A stretch of DNA of 64,000 nt from Methylobacterium sp. J-070 (GTDB lineage: Bacteria > Pseudomonadota > Alphaproteobacteria > Rhizobiales > Beijerinckiaceae), in assembly GCF_022829385.1 (NCBI RefSeq), contig NZ_JAKSXX010000235.1:62001-126000 (forward strand), given 5' to 3'. A program made the translations under genes and the position numbers. Of this stretch, positions 26,279-35,352 are shown piece by piece (position 1 is the first letter of the stretch; each line of letters opens with the position of its first letter). The notes beneath the pieces were generated by a model that was not told the origin of the DNA, made no database searches, and was given only the letters and a program-made list of their open reading frames with translations.

Positions 26279-27235
26279 ATGGCGCACACCGCCCTGACAC
26301 AGCCCGTTCCGGTCGCGGTCCCGACCCGCTCGGGCTGGGCACGCCTCCGGGGCAGCCGCGGCTGGGCGGGCTTCTGGTTCATGCTGCCCACCGCGCTGAT
26401 CCTCGGCCTGTTCCTGGCCTATCCGCTGGTCAAGGGCATCTGGCTGTCCTTCACCAACACAAGGATCGGCCGCGAGGGTGTGTTCATCGGCCTTGAGAAC
26501 TATGCGTGGCTCTGGGACGACGACGTGTTCTGGCTCTCGGTGTTCAACACCTGCCTGTACACGGTCGTCGCATCGGTGGTGAAATTCGGAGTCGGCCTGT
26601 ATCTCGCGCTGCTGCTCAACAAGAACATGCCGTTCAAATCGATCATCCGGTCGATCGTGCTGATCCCGTTCGTGGTGCCCACGGTGCTGTCGGCGATCGC
26701 GTTCTGGTGGATCTTCGACAGCCAGTTCTCGATCATCTCGTGGTCGCTGCGCCATCTCGGGGTGATCAACGGCAACATCGACTTCCTGGGCGAGCCGGCC
26801 ATGGCGCGGGCCTGCGTGATCTTCGCCAACATCTGGCGCGGGGTGCCGTTCATCGCGATCACGCTGCTCGCCGGCCTGCAGACGGTGTCGCCGTCGCTCT
26901 ACGAAGCCGCGACGCTCGACGGCGCCTCGAACTGGCAGATCTTCTCGCGGATCACCCTGCCGCTGCTGACGCCGATCATCGCCGTGGTGATGACCTTCTC
27001 GGTGCTGTTCACCTTCACCGACTTCCAGCTGATCTGGGCCATGACCCGCGGCGGCCCGGTGAACGCCACGCACCTGATGGCGACCCTGTCGTACCAGCGC
27101 GGCATCCTGTCGGGCACGCTCGGCGAGGGGGCGGCGATCGCCACCGCCATGGTGCCGTTCCTGCTCGCCGCGATCGGGATCTCGTGGTTCGGCCTGCAGC
27201 GCCGGGCCTGGCAGGCCGGGGAGTCCGACCGATGA
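26279..27235 (+). CDS. Carbohydrate ABC transporter permease (MalF/UgpA-like)
   Basis: 318 residues from ATG 26279, 23 bases after the binding protein. Six membrane segments; the EAA loop reads LYEAATLDGASNWQIFSRITLPLL, split here as EAATLDGA and ITLPLL around the coupling helix. The first segment begins at about residue 31 (FWFMLPTALILGLFL). Overlaps the second permease start by four bases (ATGA, 27232-27235). Confidence 0.92.
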   Translation: MAHTALTQPVPVAVPTRSGWARLRGSRGWAGFWFMLPTALILGLFLAYPLVKGIWLSFTNTRIGREGVFIGLENYAWLWDDDVFWLSVFNTCLYTVVASVVKFGVGLYLALLLNKNMPFKSIIRSIVLIPFVVPTVLSAIAFWWIFDSQFSIISWSLRHLGVINGNIDFLGEPAMARACVIFANIWRGVPFIAITLLAGLQTVSPSLYEAATLDGASNWQIFSRITLPLLTPIIAVVMTFSVLFTFTDFQLIWAMTRGGPVNATHLMATLSYQRGILSGTLGEGAAIATAMVPFLLAAIGISWFGLQRRAWQAGESDR

Positions 27236-28170
27236 GCGCGCCCGCACCGCCGGCCCACGTCGATCCGCACCTCGCCCCGGTCATGGCGGCCCAGCCGGCC
27301 GGGCTCACCGACAATTCCGAGGGGATGGCCTATCTCGAGCGCCTGCCGCGGCGGCTCGTGACCACCTACCTGCCGCTCCTCGTCATCCTGGCGGTCCTGT
27401 TGTTCCCGTTCTACTGGATGGCGCTGACCGCCATCAAACCGGACGAGCAGCTGATCGACATGGAGCGGTTCAACCCGTTCTGGGTGGTCGATCCGACGTT
27501 CAAGCACATCCACAAACTGCTGTTCGAGACGCAGTATCCGCGCTGGCTCTGGAACACGATGTACGTGTCGGTCGCCGCCACGGCGTTGTCGCTGTTCGCG
27601 AGCGTGCTGGCCGCCTACGCCTGCGTGCGGGTGCGCTACCGCGGCGCCCACTGGGTCGGGGCGGCGATCTTCCTCGCCTATCTGGTACCGCCCTCGATCC
27701 TGTTCATCCCGCTGGCCACCATCGTGCAGGCCTACGGCCTGTTCGATTCGCCGATCGCCCTGATCCTGGCCTACCCGACGATCCTGATCCCGTTCTCCAC
27801 CTGGCTCCTGATGGGCTACTTCAAGACCATCCCCTACGAGCTGGAGGAATGCGCGCTCATGGACGGCGCGAGCCGCTGGCAGATCCTGACCAAGATCATC
27901 CTGCCGCTCGCCTTCCCGGGCCTGATCTCGGCGGGGATCTTCTCCCTGACGCTCTGCTGGAACGAGTTCATCTACGCCCTGACCTTCCTGTCCTCGACCC
28001 AGAACAAGACCGTGCCGATCGCCGTGGTCAGCGAGTTCGTGGACGGCGACGTGTACAAGTGGGGTTCGCTGATGGCCGGTGCGCTGCTCGGCTCGCTGCC
28101 GCTGGTGATCCTCTACTCGTTCTTCGTGGAGTACTACGTCTCCGCGCTGACGGGCGCCGTGAAGGAGTAG
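27232..28170 (+). CDS. Carbohydrate ABC transporter permease (MalG/UgpE-like)
   Basis: 312 residues and six membrane segments, the first at about 45-62 (LPLLVILAVLLFPFYW). EAA loop: LEECALMDGASRWQIL followed by KIILPLAFPGL. The N-terminal 40 residues are a Pro/Ala-rich cytoplasmic tail. It starts within the preceding permease gene. A GC-rich hairpin follows the stop, yet the DHA kinase begins only 127 bases later, so readthrough is likely. Confidence 0.92.
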   Translation: MSAPAPPAHVDPHLAPVMAAQPAGLTDNSEGMAYLERLPRRLVTTYLPLLVILAVLLFPFYWMALTAIKPDEQLIDMERFNPFWVVDPTFKHIHKLLFETQYPRWLWNTMYVSVAATALSLFASVLAAYACVRVRYRGAHWVGAAIFLAYLVPPSILFIPLATIVQAYGLFDSPIALILAYPTILIPFSTWLLMGYFKTIPYELEECALMDGASRWQILTKIILPLAFPGLISAGIFSLTLCWNEFIYALTFLSSTQNKTVPIAVVSEFVDGDVYKWGSLMAGALLGSLPLVILYSFFVEYYVSALTGAVKE

Positions 28171-28185
28171 CGGCGGCGCGCCGGA

Positions 28186-28208
28186 GCGGCGGAGAAGGCG
28201 GCCGCCGC
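28186..28208 (+). terminator. GC-rich hairpin after the permease gene
   Basis: Arms GCGGCGG (28186-28192) and CCGCCGC (28202-28208) with a nine-base loop. Only a short T-poor tail (CCTTGT) follows, so it could be a weak attenuator, a rho-dependent or mRNA-stability stem, or simply GC-rich sequence. Confidence 0.25.
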
Positions 28209-28297
28209 CCTTGTGCCGGAGGGCGTGATTGCTCAGACAATCGGCCCTGGCACCGCAGCGCTGAGAGCCGCGGACCGAATGCGCGGAAGGTCACGCC

Positions 28298-29917
28298 ATG
28301 GCCCATTTCATCGAGACCCGCGCCACCCTGGTGGGCGACGCCATCGCCGGGCTCCTGGCGGCCAGCGGCGGCCGCCTCGCGCGGCTGGACGGCGATCCCG
28401 ACATCCGCGTCGTGCTGCGCGCCGAAGTGGACGCCGACACGGTCGCGGTGATCTCGGGGGGCGGGTCCGGTCACGAGCCGGCCCATGCGGGTTTCGTCGG
28501 GCCGGGCCTGCTGACCGCCGCGGTCTGTGGCGACGTGTTCGCCTCGCCGAGCGTCGACGCGGTCCTGGCCGGAATCCTGGCGGTGACCGGGCCCGCCGGA
28601 TGCCTGCTGATCATCAAGAACTACGCGGGTGACCGGCTGAATTTCGGCCTCGCCGCCGAGCGCGCCCGGGCCCTCGGCCGCAAGGTCGAGACCGTGATCG
28701 TCGCCGACGATATCGCCCTGCCGGAGGCGACACAGCCCCGCGGCGTGGCCGGCACGCTGTTCGTCCACAAGGTCGCGGGCCACGCGGCGCAGGCTGGCGC
28801 ACGTCTGGAGAGCATCGCCGAGCTGGCCCGCCGGGTGGCGGGTTCGGTCCGGTCGCTCGGCATCGCGGTGTCGACCGCCACGATCCCGGGCTCGGCGCGC
28901 AGCGAGCGCCTCACGGAGGGCCAGGCCGAACTCGGGCTCGGCATCCACGGGGAGCCGGGTGTCGAGCGCATCGCGCTGCCCGGCGCCGCCGATCTGGCGC
29001 GGCTGATGACCGAGCGCCTTGCCGGGGCCGGGCCCGTGGCGCTCCTCGTCAACAATCTCGGCTCGGCGACGGCCCTGGAGATGCAGGTCCTGACCCAGGC
29101 GGTGCTGGCGACAGATCTCGGCCGGCGCGTGCGCCTGCTGCTCGGCCCGGCGCCGATGATGACCGCCCTCGACATGCACGGGGCGTCGCTGTCGATCCTG
29201 CCGCTGGACGACGCGATCGAGGCGGCGCTCCTGGCGCCGGTCCCGGTGCCGGCGTGGCCCGGGGCGGTGCGGATCGCGCCGCCGGTCCTGCGCCCGCTTC
29301 CCGAGGGATTGGCGGGGGAGTCGTTCACGCCGTCGCGCGATCCCGTGGCGGCCGCCCGGATCGCCGCCGTGACGCGCGCGCTCGTCGCCGCCGAGGGGGC
29401 GCTCAACGCCCTGGACGCCAAGGTCGGCGACGGCGACACCGGCACCACCTTCGCCGGCGCGGCGCGGGCCGTGGCGGCGGATCTCGACCGGCTGCCGCAG
29501 GCCGATCCGGCCGCCCTGTGCCGCGCCCTCGCCGAGCGGATCGGGCGCGCGGTGGGCGGTTCGAGCGGTGTCCTGGCGTCGATCTTCTTCGCCGCGACGG
29601 CCGCGGCCCTCACCGACGGAGCGGCGTGGCCCGATGCGCTGGCCGAGGGCGTGGCGCGGGTGCAGGGCTATGGGGGCGCCGGGCCGGGCGACCGCACGAT
29701 GCTGGACGCCCTCGTCCCGGCGCTCGACGCGCTCCGATCGGGCGGACTCGAGGCCGCCGCGGCCGCCGCCCGATCGGGCGCCGCCGCCACGGCCCGGATG
29801 GAGCGCGCCGCCACCGGGCGGTCGAGCTATCTCGCGGCGGCGGACCTCGCCGGCGTCGAGGATCCCGGAGCGGCCGGGGTGGCGGCGGCATTCGAGGCGC
29901 TGGCGTCGCTTGGCTGA
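28298..29917 (+). CDS. Dihydroxyacetone-kinase family protein, DhaK-DhaL fusion
   Basis: 539 residues. The DhaK half (1 to about 325) has GGGSGHEPAHAG (H59), NYAGDRLNF (D112) and GLGIHGEPG (H217, the residue that binds the substrate carbonyl covalently in known DHA kinases). The DhaL half carries the nucleotide-binding KVGDGDTGTT and VGGSSGVL, and GPGDRTMLDAL. This is the ATP-dependent single-chain form. Relatives phosphorylate dihydroxyacetone, glyceraldehyde or four-carbon ketoses such as erythrulose. Placement behind a CUT1 transporter suggests a polyol/ketose route. Cytoplasmic. Confidence 0.92.
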   Translation: MAHFIETRATLVGDAIAGLLAASGGRLARLDGDPDIRVVLRAEVDADTVAVISGGGSGHEPAHAGFVGPGLLTAAVCGDVFASPSVDAVLAGILAVTGPAGCLLIIKNYAGDRLNFGLAAERARALGRKVETVIVADDIALPEATQPRGVAGTLFVHKVAGHAAQAGARLESIAELARRVAGSVRSLGIAVSTATIPGSARSERLTEGQAELGLGIHGEPGVERIALPGAADLARLMTERLAGAGPVALLVNNLGSATALEMQVLTQAVLATDLGRRVRLLLGPAPMMTALDMHGASLSILPLDDAIEAALLAPVPVPAWPGAVRIAPPVLRPLPEGLAGESFTPSRDPVAAARIAAVTRALVAAEGALNALDAKVGDGDTGTTFAGAARAVAADLDRLPQADPAALCRALAERIGRAVGGSSGVLASIFFAATAAALTDGAAWPDALAEGVARVQGYGGAGPGDRTMLDALVPALDALRSGGLEAAAAAARSGAAATARMERAATGRSSYLAAADLAGVEDPGAAGVAAAFEALASLG

Positions 29918-30060
29918 CCGTCGACAGCGGGCGGCAAGTCGCCCGACATCAGTCCATCCGTCTCGGTGACCCTGTCCGCTCGCTCGGTCTGCGCCACCGG
30001 TCTCGACGAACGCCGCGACCGCCCGCGCGGCGTAGCCCGTGAATTTGGAGCGCGATCACC

Positions 30061-31017
30061 GTGCGAACCTGCCTGATCCTCGACGACTACCAGAACGCAG
30101 CCCTCGGCCTCGCCGATTGGGCGTCCCTGTCCGACCGGATCGCGGTCTCGTCGATCACCGATCACGTCGCGGATCGGAACGCGCTCGTCTCGCGCATCGA
30201 CCAGGCCGAGATCCTGGTGATCATGCGCGAACGCACGCCGTTTCCGGCATCCCTGCTGGAGCGCCTGCCGCGGCTGAAGCTGCTGGTCACCAGCGGCATG
30301 CGCAACCTCGCGATCGACGTCGCGGCGGCGCGGTCGCAAGGCATCACGGTCTGCGGCACGGACTCGAGCCCCACGCCGCCGACCGAGCTGACCTGGGCGC
30401 TGATCCTGGGGCTCGCCCGCCATCTCCCGCTGGAGAACCGCAACCTCCGCGACGGCGGTCCCTGGCAGAGCACCATCGGCACCGATCTGGCGGGCGCGAC
30501 CCTCGGCATCCTCGGGCTGGGCAAGATCGGGACCCGCGTCGCCGGGATCGCCCGGGCCTTCGGCATGCGGGCGATCGCCTGGAGCCCCAATCTCGACGAG
30601 GCCCGGGCCGCCGCCGCCGGGGTCGAGCGCGCGGCCTCCAAGGAGGCGCTCCTGGAGGCGAGCGATGTCGTCACGATCCACTTGGTGCTCGGCGAGAGGA
30701 CGCGCGGCCTCCTGGGCGAAGCCGAGCTGCGGCGGATGCGCCGGGGCGCCGTCCTGGTGAACACCTCCCGGGCGCCGATCGTCGACCAGACGGCGCTGGT
30801 GCGGGCCCTGGAGGAGGGCTGGATCGCGGGCGCCGGGCTCGACGTGTTCGAGACCGAGCCGCTGCCCGCCGACAGTCCATTCCGGCGCCTGCCGAACGTG
30901 CTGGCGCTGCCGCATCTCGGCTACGTCTCCCGCGACAACTACCGGACGTTCTTCACCCAGGCGGTCGAGGACATCGAGGCCTGGCTCGCCGGCGCGCCGA
31001 TCCGGGAGCTGGGCTGA
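30061..31017 (+). CDS. D-2-hydroxyacid dehydrogenase (NAD-dependent)
   Basis: 318 residues beginning with GTG 30061. Rossmann motif GILGLGKIGTRVAG; catalytic Arg in NTSRAPIVDQ, Glu in DVFETEPLP, His in LPHLGYVS. Members reduce 2-keto acids or oxidise D-2-hydroxyacids (glycerate, hydroxypyruvate, phosphoglycerate-like substrates). It lies 143 bases after the DHA kinase in the same direction and tail-to-tail with the peptide-type permease gene, three bases apart. The link to polyol breakdown is inferred. Confidence 0.9.
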   Translation: MRTCLILDDYQNAALGLADWASLSDRIAVSSITDHVADRNALVSRIDQAEILVIMRERTPFPASLLERLPRLKLLVTSGMRNLAIDVAAARSQGITVCGTDSSPTPPTELTWALILGLARHLPLENRNLRDGGPWQSTIGTDLAGATLGILGLGKIGTRVAGIARAFGMRAIAWSPNLDEARAAAAGVERAASKEALLEASDVVTIHLVLGERTRGLLGEAELRRMRRGAVLVNTSRAPIVDQTALVRALEEGWIAGAGLDVFETEPLPADSPFRRLPNVLALPHLGYVSRDNYRTFFTQAVEDIEAWLAGAPIRELG

Positions 31018-31019
31018 GC

Positions 31020-32123
31020 CTACGCCGAACGCGGATCGAGCGCGTCGGCGAGCCCGTCACCGAGGAGGTTGAGCGCGACCAGGGTGGTGATCAGGAAGGC
31101 CGCGGGGGCGGCGAGCATGTGCGGCGCCGCCTCGATGGAGCGGGCGCCCTCGGCGATCAGCACGCCCCAGCTCGTCTGCGGCTCCTGCACGCCGAGCCCG
31201 AGGAACGACAGGAAGCTCTCCAGCAGGATCACCTGCGGAACCAGCAACGTGGCGGTCACCGCCACCGGGCCGAGGGTGCTGGGCACGATGTGCCGGAGGA
31301 TGATGCGGGGGGTCCCGAGCCCGAGGGCGCGGGCCGCGCGGACGAAGTCGCGCTCGCGCAGCGACAGGGTCACGGCGCGGACCACCCGGGCCATGTCGAG
31401 CCATTCCACCGCGGCGATCGCCACCAGCATGAGCAGCAGGCTCGGGCGGAAGAACACCAGCAGCAGGATCACGAAGAACACGAAGGGCAGGGCGTACAGC
31501 ACGTCGACGACGCGCATCATCACGGCATCGACCGCCCCGCCCAGGAAGCCCGCGCTGGCCCCGTAGCCGACACCGATGAGCAGGGCGACGAGGCTCGCGG
31601 CGAGCCCGATCGCCAGCGAGACCCGGCCGGCGACGAGGCAGCGGGTGAGGAGGTCGCGTCCCTGCACGTCGGTGCCGAGGGGGAAATACAGGTGCCGGAT
31701 CGGCACCGCCACCACGAGGCTGCGGCCGGCATCCCGCTCCTCCACGACCTCGGGGGTGCCGAACAGGGCCGAGCGCGGCAGGTAGACGAGGCTGCGCCGA
31801 TCGACACCCGCGTCCGAGCCGAGCGTCAGGCGCATCGTATCGCCGTCGGGGACAACCCCCTCGAGGCGGGCGCGCATCCGGAACGCGAGGCGCTCCAGCG
31901 CGGATCCGAGATGCCCGGCATCGGGCTGCGCCGCGAGGCCGGCCGGCAGCTGACGCAGGTCCGGGTAGGCCCGCTCGGGATCGTGACCCGTGAGCGCCGG
32001 ACCGAACAGGCACGCCAGGGCGATCCCGATCAGTGCGGCGAGGGCCGCGAGGGCGGTGCGTTCGCGGACGAGGCGGGCGAGGGCGCGTCCGGCCGGTCCC
32101 GCCGCGGGAACGCGCGCACTCAC
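31020..32123 (-). CDS. Peptide-type ABC transporter permease (DppC/OppC-like)
   Basis: 367 residues from GTG 32123, which overlaps the stop of the upstream permease (GTGA); the frame extends further but inside that gene. An N-terminal OppC-like segment (about 15-40) is followed by a large periplasmic insertion of about 110 residues, then LGTDVQGRDLLTR and five more membrane segments. The coupling loop reads RAARALGLGTPRIILRHIVP. The insert between the first and second segments is typical of the OppC branch. Last gene of a three-gene operon with no ATPase. Confidence 0.92.
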   Translation of the reverse strand: MSARVPAAGPAGRALARLVRERTALAALAALIGIALACLFGPALTGHDPERAYPDLRQLPAGLAAQPDAGHLGSALERLAFRMRARLEGVVPDGDTMRLTLGSDAGVDRRSLVYLPRSALFGTPEVVEERDAGRSLVVAVPIRHLYFPLGTDVQGRDLLTRCLVAGRVSLAIGLAASLVALLIGVGYGASAGFLGGAVDAVMMRVVDVLYALPFVFFVILLLVFFRPSLLLMLVAIAAVEWLDMARVVRAVTLSLRERDFVRAARALGLGTPRIILRHIVPSTLGPVAVTATLLVPQVILLESFLSFLGLGVQEPQTSWGVLIAEGARSIEAAPHMLAAPAAFLITTLVALNLLGDGLADALDPRSA

Positions 32124-33043
32124 GCCGCCACCCGCAGGCGCGGATCGAGCCACGCGCAGGCGAGATCGGCCGCGATGTTGAGGGCGATCACCAGTCCGGC
32201 GACCAGCAGGACCGTGCCCATGACCAGCGTGTAGTCGCGGTTGAGTGCCCCTTCCACGAAGTAGCGGCCGATCCCCGGCAGGCCGAAGATCGTCTCCACC
32301 ACGACGGAGCCGGTGAGCAGGGACGCGGCCAGCGGGCCGAGATAGGCCACGACGGGCAGCAGCGCGCCCCGGAGCGCGTGCCGGGTGACCCGGATCGGCG
32401 GCAGGCCGAGGCTGCGCATGGTCCGCACCGGCTGTGTGCGCAAACCCTCACCGAGCGAGGCCCGGGTCAGGCGGGCCAGGGCGCCGATCTGCGGCAGCGC
32501 CAGGGTGATCACCGGAAGGACGAGGTGGCTCGGCGCTCCGTCTTCCCACCCGCCGAGCGGCAGCCAGCGCAGCGTCAGCCCGAAGACGATCTGGAGCAGG
32601 GGGGCGACGACGAAGCTCGGCAGCGACAATGTCAGGGCGGCGGCAAGCCCGAGCAGCCGGTCGACGATCCCGCCCCGCCGAAGCGCCGCCGCGATCCCCA
32701 GGCCGACACCCAGACCGGTCGCCAGCGCGAGGGCGAGGGCGCCCAGGGTCGCCGAGACCGGCAGGCCCCGGGCGATCAGGTCGAGGACGCTCCGGTCGCG
32801 GAACGAGAAGGACGGTCCGAGGTCGCCCCGCGCCAGCGCGGCGAGGTAGTATCCGAACTGCGCGATCAGCGGTCGGTCGAGGCCGTAGACCCGGCGCAGG
32901 TTGTCCATGGCGGCGGGGGCCAGCGGCCGTTCCAGGTCGAAGGGGCCGCCGGGGGCGAGCCGCATCAGGAAGAAGCTCACGGTCACCACCGCCAGCAGCG
33001 TCGGGACCGCCTGCGCGAGGCGGCGCAGGATGAAGCGGATCAC
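32120..33043 (-). CDS. Peptide-type ABC transporter permease (DppB/OppB-like)
   Basis: 307 residues from GTG 33043, overlapping the binding-protein stop by four bases. N terminus IRFILRRLAQAVPTLLAVVTVSF is the standard DppB opening membrane segment; FGLPGIGRYFVEG near the C terminus is a family hallmark. Six membrane segments. Coupling loop LRTMRSLGL-type: MRSLGLPPIRVTRHALRGAL. Together with 31020-32123 it forms the inner-membrane channel. Confidence 0.92.
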   Translation of the reverse strand: MIRFILRRLAQAVPTLLAVVTVSFFLMRLAPGGPFDLERPLAPAAMDNLRRVYGLDRPLIAQFGYYLAALARGDLGPSFSFRDRSVLDLIARGLPVSATLGALALALATGLGVGLGIAAALRRGGIVDRLLGLAAALTLSLPSFVVAPLLQIVFGLTLRWLPLGGWEDGAPSHLVLPVITLALPQIGALARLTRASLGEGLRTQPVRTMRSLGLPPIRVTRHALRGALLPVVAYLGPLAASLLTGSVVVETIFGLPGIGRYFVEGALNRDYTLVMGTVLLVAGLVIALNIAADLACAWLDPRLRVAA

Positions 33044-34626
33044 GCGTCGAGCCTCATGAACCGCGTCGGCGCGGCGTTGCGCAGGTTCGGGTGGTAGCCG
33101 TGCAGCCGCGGTGCGATCAGGGCCTTGGACCGGTAGTGCATCAGCGGGATCCACGGCAGCTCGCGCAGCGCGATCGCCTCGGCGTCGAAGAGCAGGTCGG
33201 CGCGCCGGGCGAGGTCGCGCTCGGCCGCGGCCCGCGCCATCAGGCCGTCGTAGGCGGCATCCGACCAGTGCCCGGCATTCATGCCGACGTTCCCGCTCTG
33301 GAGCAGGAACAGGAAGTTCTGCGGGTCGGAATAGTCGGCGATCCAACTGTAGCGGGCGACGTCGAAATCGCCGCCGTCCCGCAGGTAGGCGAAGTGCGTC
33401 TTGGCGTCGGTGTAGACGTAGCGGGTCACGATCCCGAGGTCGCGCCACATCTCGCCGATCGCCACCGCGACGGTACGGTTGTTGTCGCTGACGTTGAACC
33501 GGTACTCCACCGTGAGCGGGTGATCCGGCCCGAAGCCGGCCTCCGCGAGCAAGCGGCGCGCCTCCGCCTCGTGGTCGATCGGCAGGCCGCGCCGGCCCTC
33601 GGTCTCGGGCGGCGTCCGGTAATTGTCGAGGCCGGGCGGGCACAGGGAATAGGCCGGGCTCATGGTGCCGCCGTTGAGCCCGTCGGCGAGGTATTCCCGG
33701 TCGATGACCATGGACAGCGCCTGGCGGACCCGCCTGTCCGAGAACGGCGCCTTGCGGGTGTTGATCACCAGCGCCGCCAGTCCGAGCGCGGGGCCCAGCA
33801 CCACCTGCGGGCCGAAGCGCCGGCGCAGGTCGGCGATCTGGTCGACGGGCAGGTCCGCCAGCGAGTCGATCTCCCCGGCGGCGTAGCGGCGCACCGCCGA
33901 CGCCATGTCGGGGGTCGGCAGGAAGTCGACCCGCCGGATCGCGAGGCTGGCCGCGTCGGGATGATGGGGGTTGGCCTCCAGCATGATCGCGCCGCCCGGC
34001 ACTTGGTCGACGAGCCGGTAGGCGCCGTTGGTCACGAGGGTGCCCGGGCGGGTGAAGCTGTCACCGGCGCGCTCCGCCGAGGCCCGGTGGACGGGCAGGG
34101 CGGTCTGATGGGTGAGCAGCTCCAAAATGTAGGGCGTGGGCTGTTCGAGGGTGATCGCCAGCCGCAGCGGCCCTTCCGCGACGACCCCGAGGCTGCCGGC
34201 GGATTGCTCGCCGCGGTTGACCGCGGCGGCGTTGCGGATCGGGAACAGGATCTCGGCGTATTTCGCCGCGGTGGCCGGATCGAGCATCCGGCGGAACGAG
34301 TAGACGAAATCCGCCGCCGTGACCGGCTCGCCGTTCGACCAGCGGCCGTCGGGCCGCAGGTCGAAATGCAGGGTGGTGCCGTCGTCCGAAACCGTCCAGG
34401 CCCGCGCGGCGCCGGGAATGATGGCGCCCCGGTTGTCGTAGGTGAGGAGCCCGTCGCAGAGGTCGCGGAGGATATGGGCCTCCGCCACCGTCGAGGAGCG
34501 GTGGGGATCGAGCGTTTCGGGATCGGCGTCGTTGCCGCGGCGGTAGATCGGTTCTGCCGCGCGGGCCGGCCGCACCACCGAGAGCGCGGCAGCGCCGGCG
34601 AGCCAGTCGCGCCGGCGCAGGCGCAC
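33040..34626 (-). CDS. Peptide-type ABC transporter substrate-binding protein (OppA-like)
   Basis: 528 residues. Signal sequence MRLRRRDWLAGAAALSVVRPARA with a Tat-like RRR start. The mature form is SBP_bac_5: RRGNDADPETLDPHRSST, ILRDLCDGLLTYD, GAARAWTVSDDGTTLHFDL, FVYSFRRMLDPATAAKYA, typical of oligopeptide-binding OppA proteins. First gene of the SBP-permease-permease operon, two bases after the GlcG/HbpS-like gene. Confidence 0.92.
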   Translation of the reverse strand: MRLRRRDWLAGAAALSVVRPARAAEPIYRRGNDADPETLDPHRSSTVAEAHILRDLCDGLLTYDNRGAIIPGAARAWTVSDDGTTLHFDLRPDGRWSNGEPVTAADFVYSFRRMLDPATAAKYAEILFPIRNAAAVNRGEQSAGSLGVVAEGPLRLAITLEQPTPYILELLTHQTALPVHRASAERAGDSFTRPGTLVTNGAYRLVDQVPGGAIMLEANPHHPDAASLAIRRVDFLPTPDMASAVRRYAAGEIDSLADLPVDQIADLRRRFGPQVVLGPALGLAALVINTRKAPFSDRRVRQALSMVIDREYLADGLNGGTMSPAYSLCPPGLDNYRTPPETEGRRGLPIDHEAEARRLLAEAGFGPDHPLTVEYRFNVSDNNRTVAVAIGEMWRDLGIVTRYVYTDAKTHFAYLRDGGDFDVARYSWIADYSDPQNFLFLLQSGNVGMNAGHWSDAAYDGLMARAAAERDLARRADLLFDAEAIALRELPWIPLMHYRSKALIAPRLHGYHPNLRNAAPTRFMRLDA

Positions 34627-34628
34627 GG

Positions 34629-35066
34629 TCAGGCGCCGGTCTCCGGCACGAGGCCAGCCGCCTCGATCCCGGCCACCGCGCAGACCTCGTCGTTGTCGGA
34701 GGTGTCACCCGAGATGCCGACCGCGCCGAGGAGGCGCCCCTCGGCCGATCGGATCAGGACGCCGCCGGGCACCGGCACGAGGGCGGCGGGGCCCGCGAGG
34801 TGGGTCACGGCCGCCACGAAATAGGGCTGCGCCTCCGCGCGGGCGTGGATCGCCCGGGAGCCGAGGCCCAGCGCCAGGGCCCCGTTGGCCTTCCCGCAGG
34901 CGATCTCGGCCCGGCGCAGGGCGGTGCCGTCCTCGACCGCGACCGCTTTCAGGGCGCCGCGGGCATCGTACACGACGACGGCGAGGGGCTTCAGGTTGCG
35001 GGTCCGCGCCTCGCGCAGGGCGGTGTCGAGCACAAGGCGGGCGGCATCGAGGGTGAGGTCGATCAT
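34629..35066 (-). CDS. GlcG/HbpS-like (DUF336) protein
   Basis: 145 residues. LDAARLVLDTALREARTRNLKP then VVVYDARGALKAV and the C-terminal PVPGGVLIRSAEGRLLGAVG match the heme-degrading/GlcG family. Family members bind heme or cobalamin or accompany glycolate genes without a known role. No signal peptide is apparent, so likely cytoplasmic. It precedes the peptide-type ABC operon by two bases and is probably the first cistron. Confidence 0.88.
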   Translation of the reverse strand: MIDLTLDAARLVLDTALREARTRNLKPLAVVVYDARGALKAVAVEDGTALRRAEIACGKANGALALGLGSRAIHARAEAQPYFVAAVTHLAGPAALVPVPGGVLIRSAEGRLLGAVGISGDTSDNDEVCAVAGIEAAGLVPETGA

Positions 35067-35352
35067 CGGTTTCCAACACGGACGCCGCTCCGGGCGGCGA
35101 CCGCGACCTTATGGGATCGGGCCGCGGCGGGTCTACCATCCCGGGTGGCGGCAACCGAGGCGATCCGCACATCGTCCCGGCCCGCGCGATGCTCGCCCGT
35201 CCGCGAGACGATCAGCCGGCTACCCCGCTGTGCCGGCGTACGCCCGGCGGATTTCCGTCGCCGACCCGATCCGGGATGATCCTTCGCGGAGCGCCGGGAT
35301 CACGCCGGGTCCTCGCGCCGCACTTTCAGCCGCGCCGGTCCAGCCTGCGCGA

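Noticed and set aside
32033..33097. 354-codon plus-strand frame across the permease genes
   Set aside because: It mirrors the dppBC-like coding strand, and its Arg/Gln/Glu-rich sequence has no hydrophobic pattern or domain.
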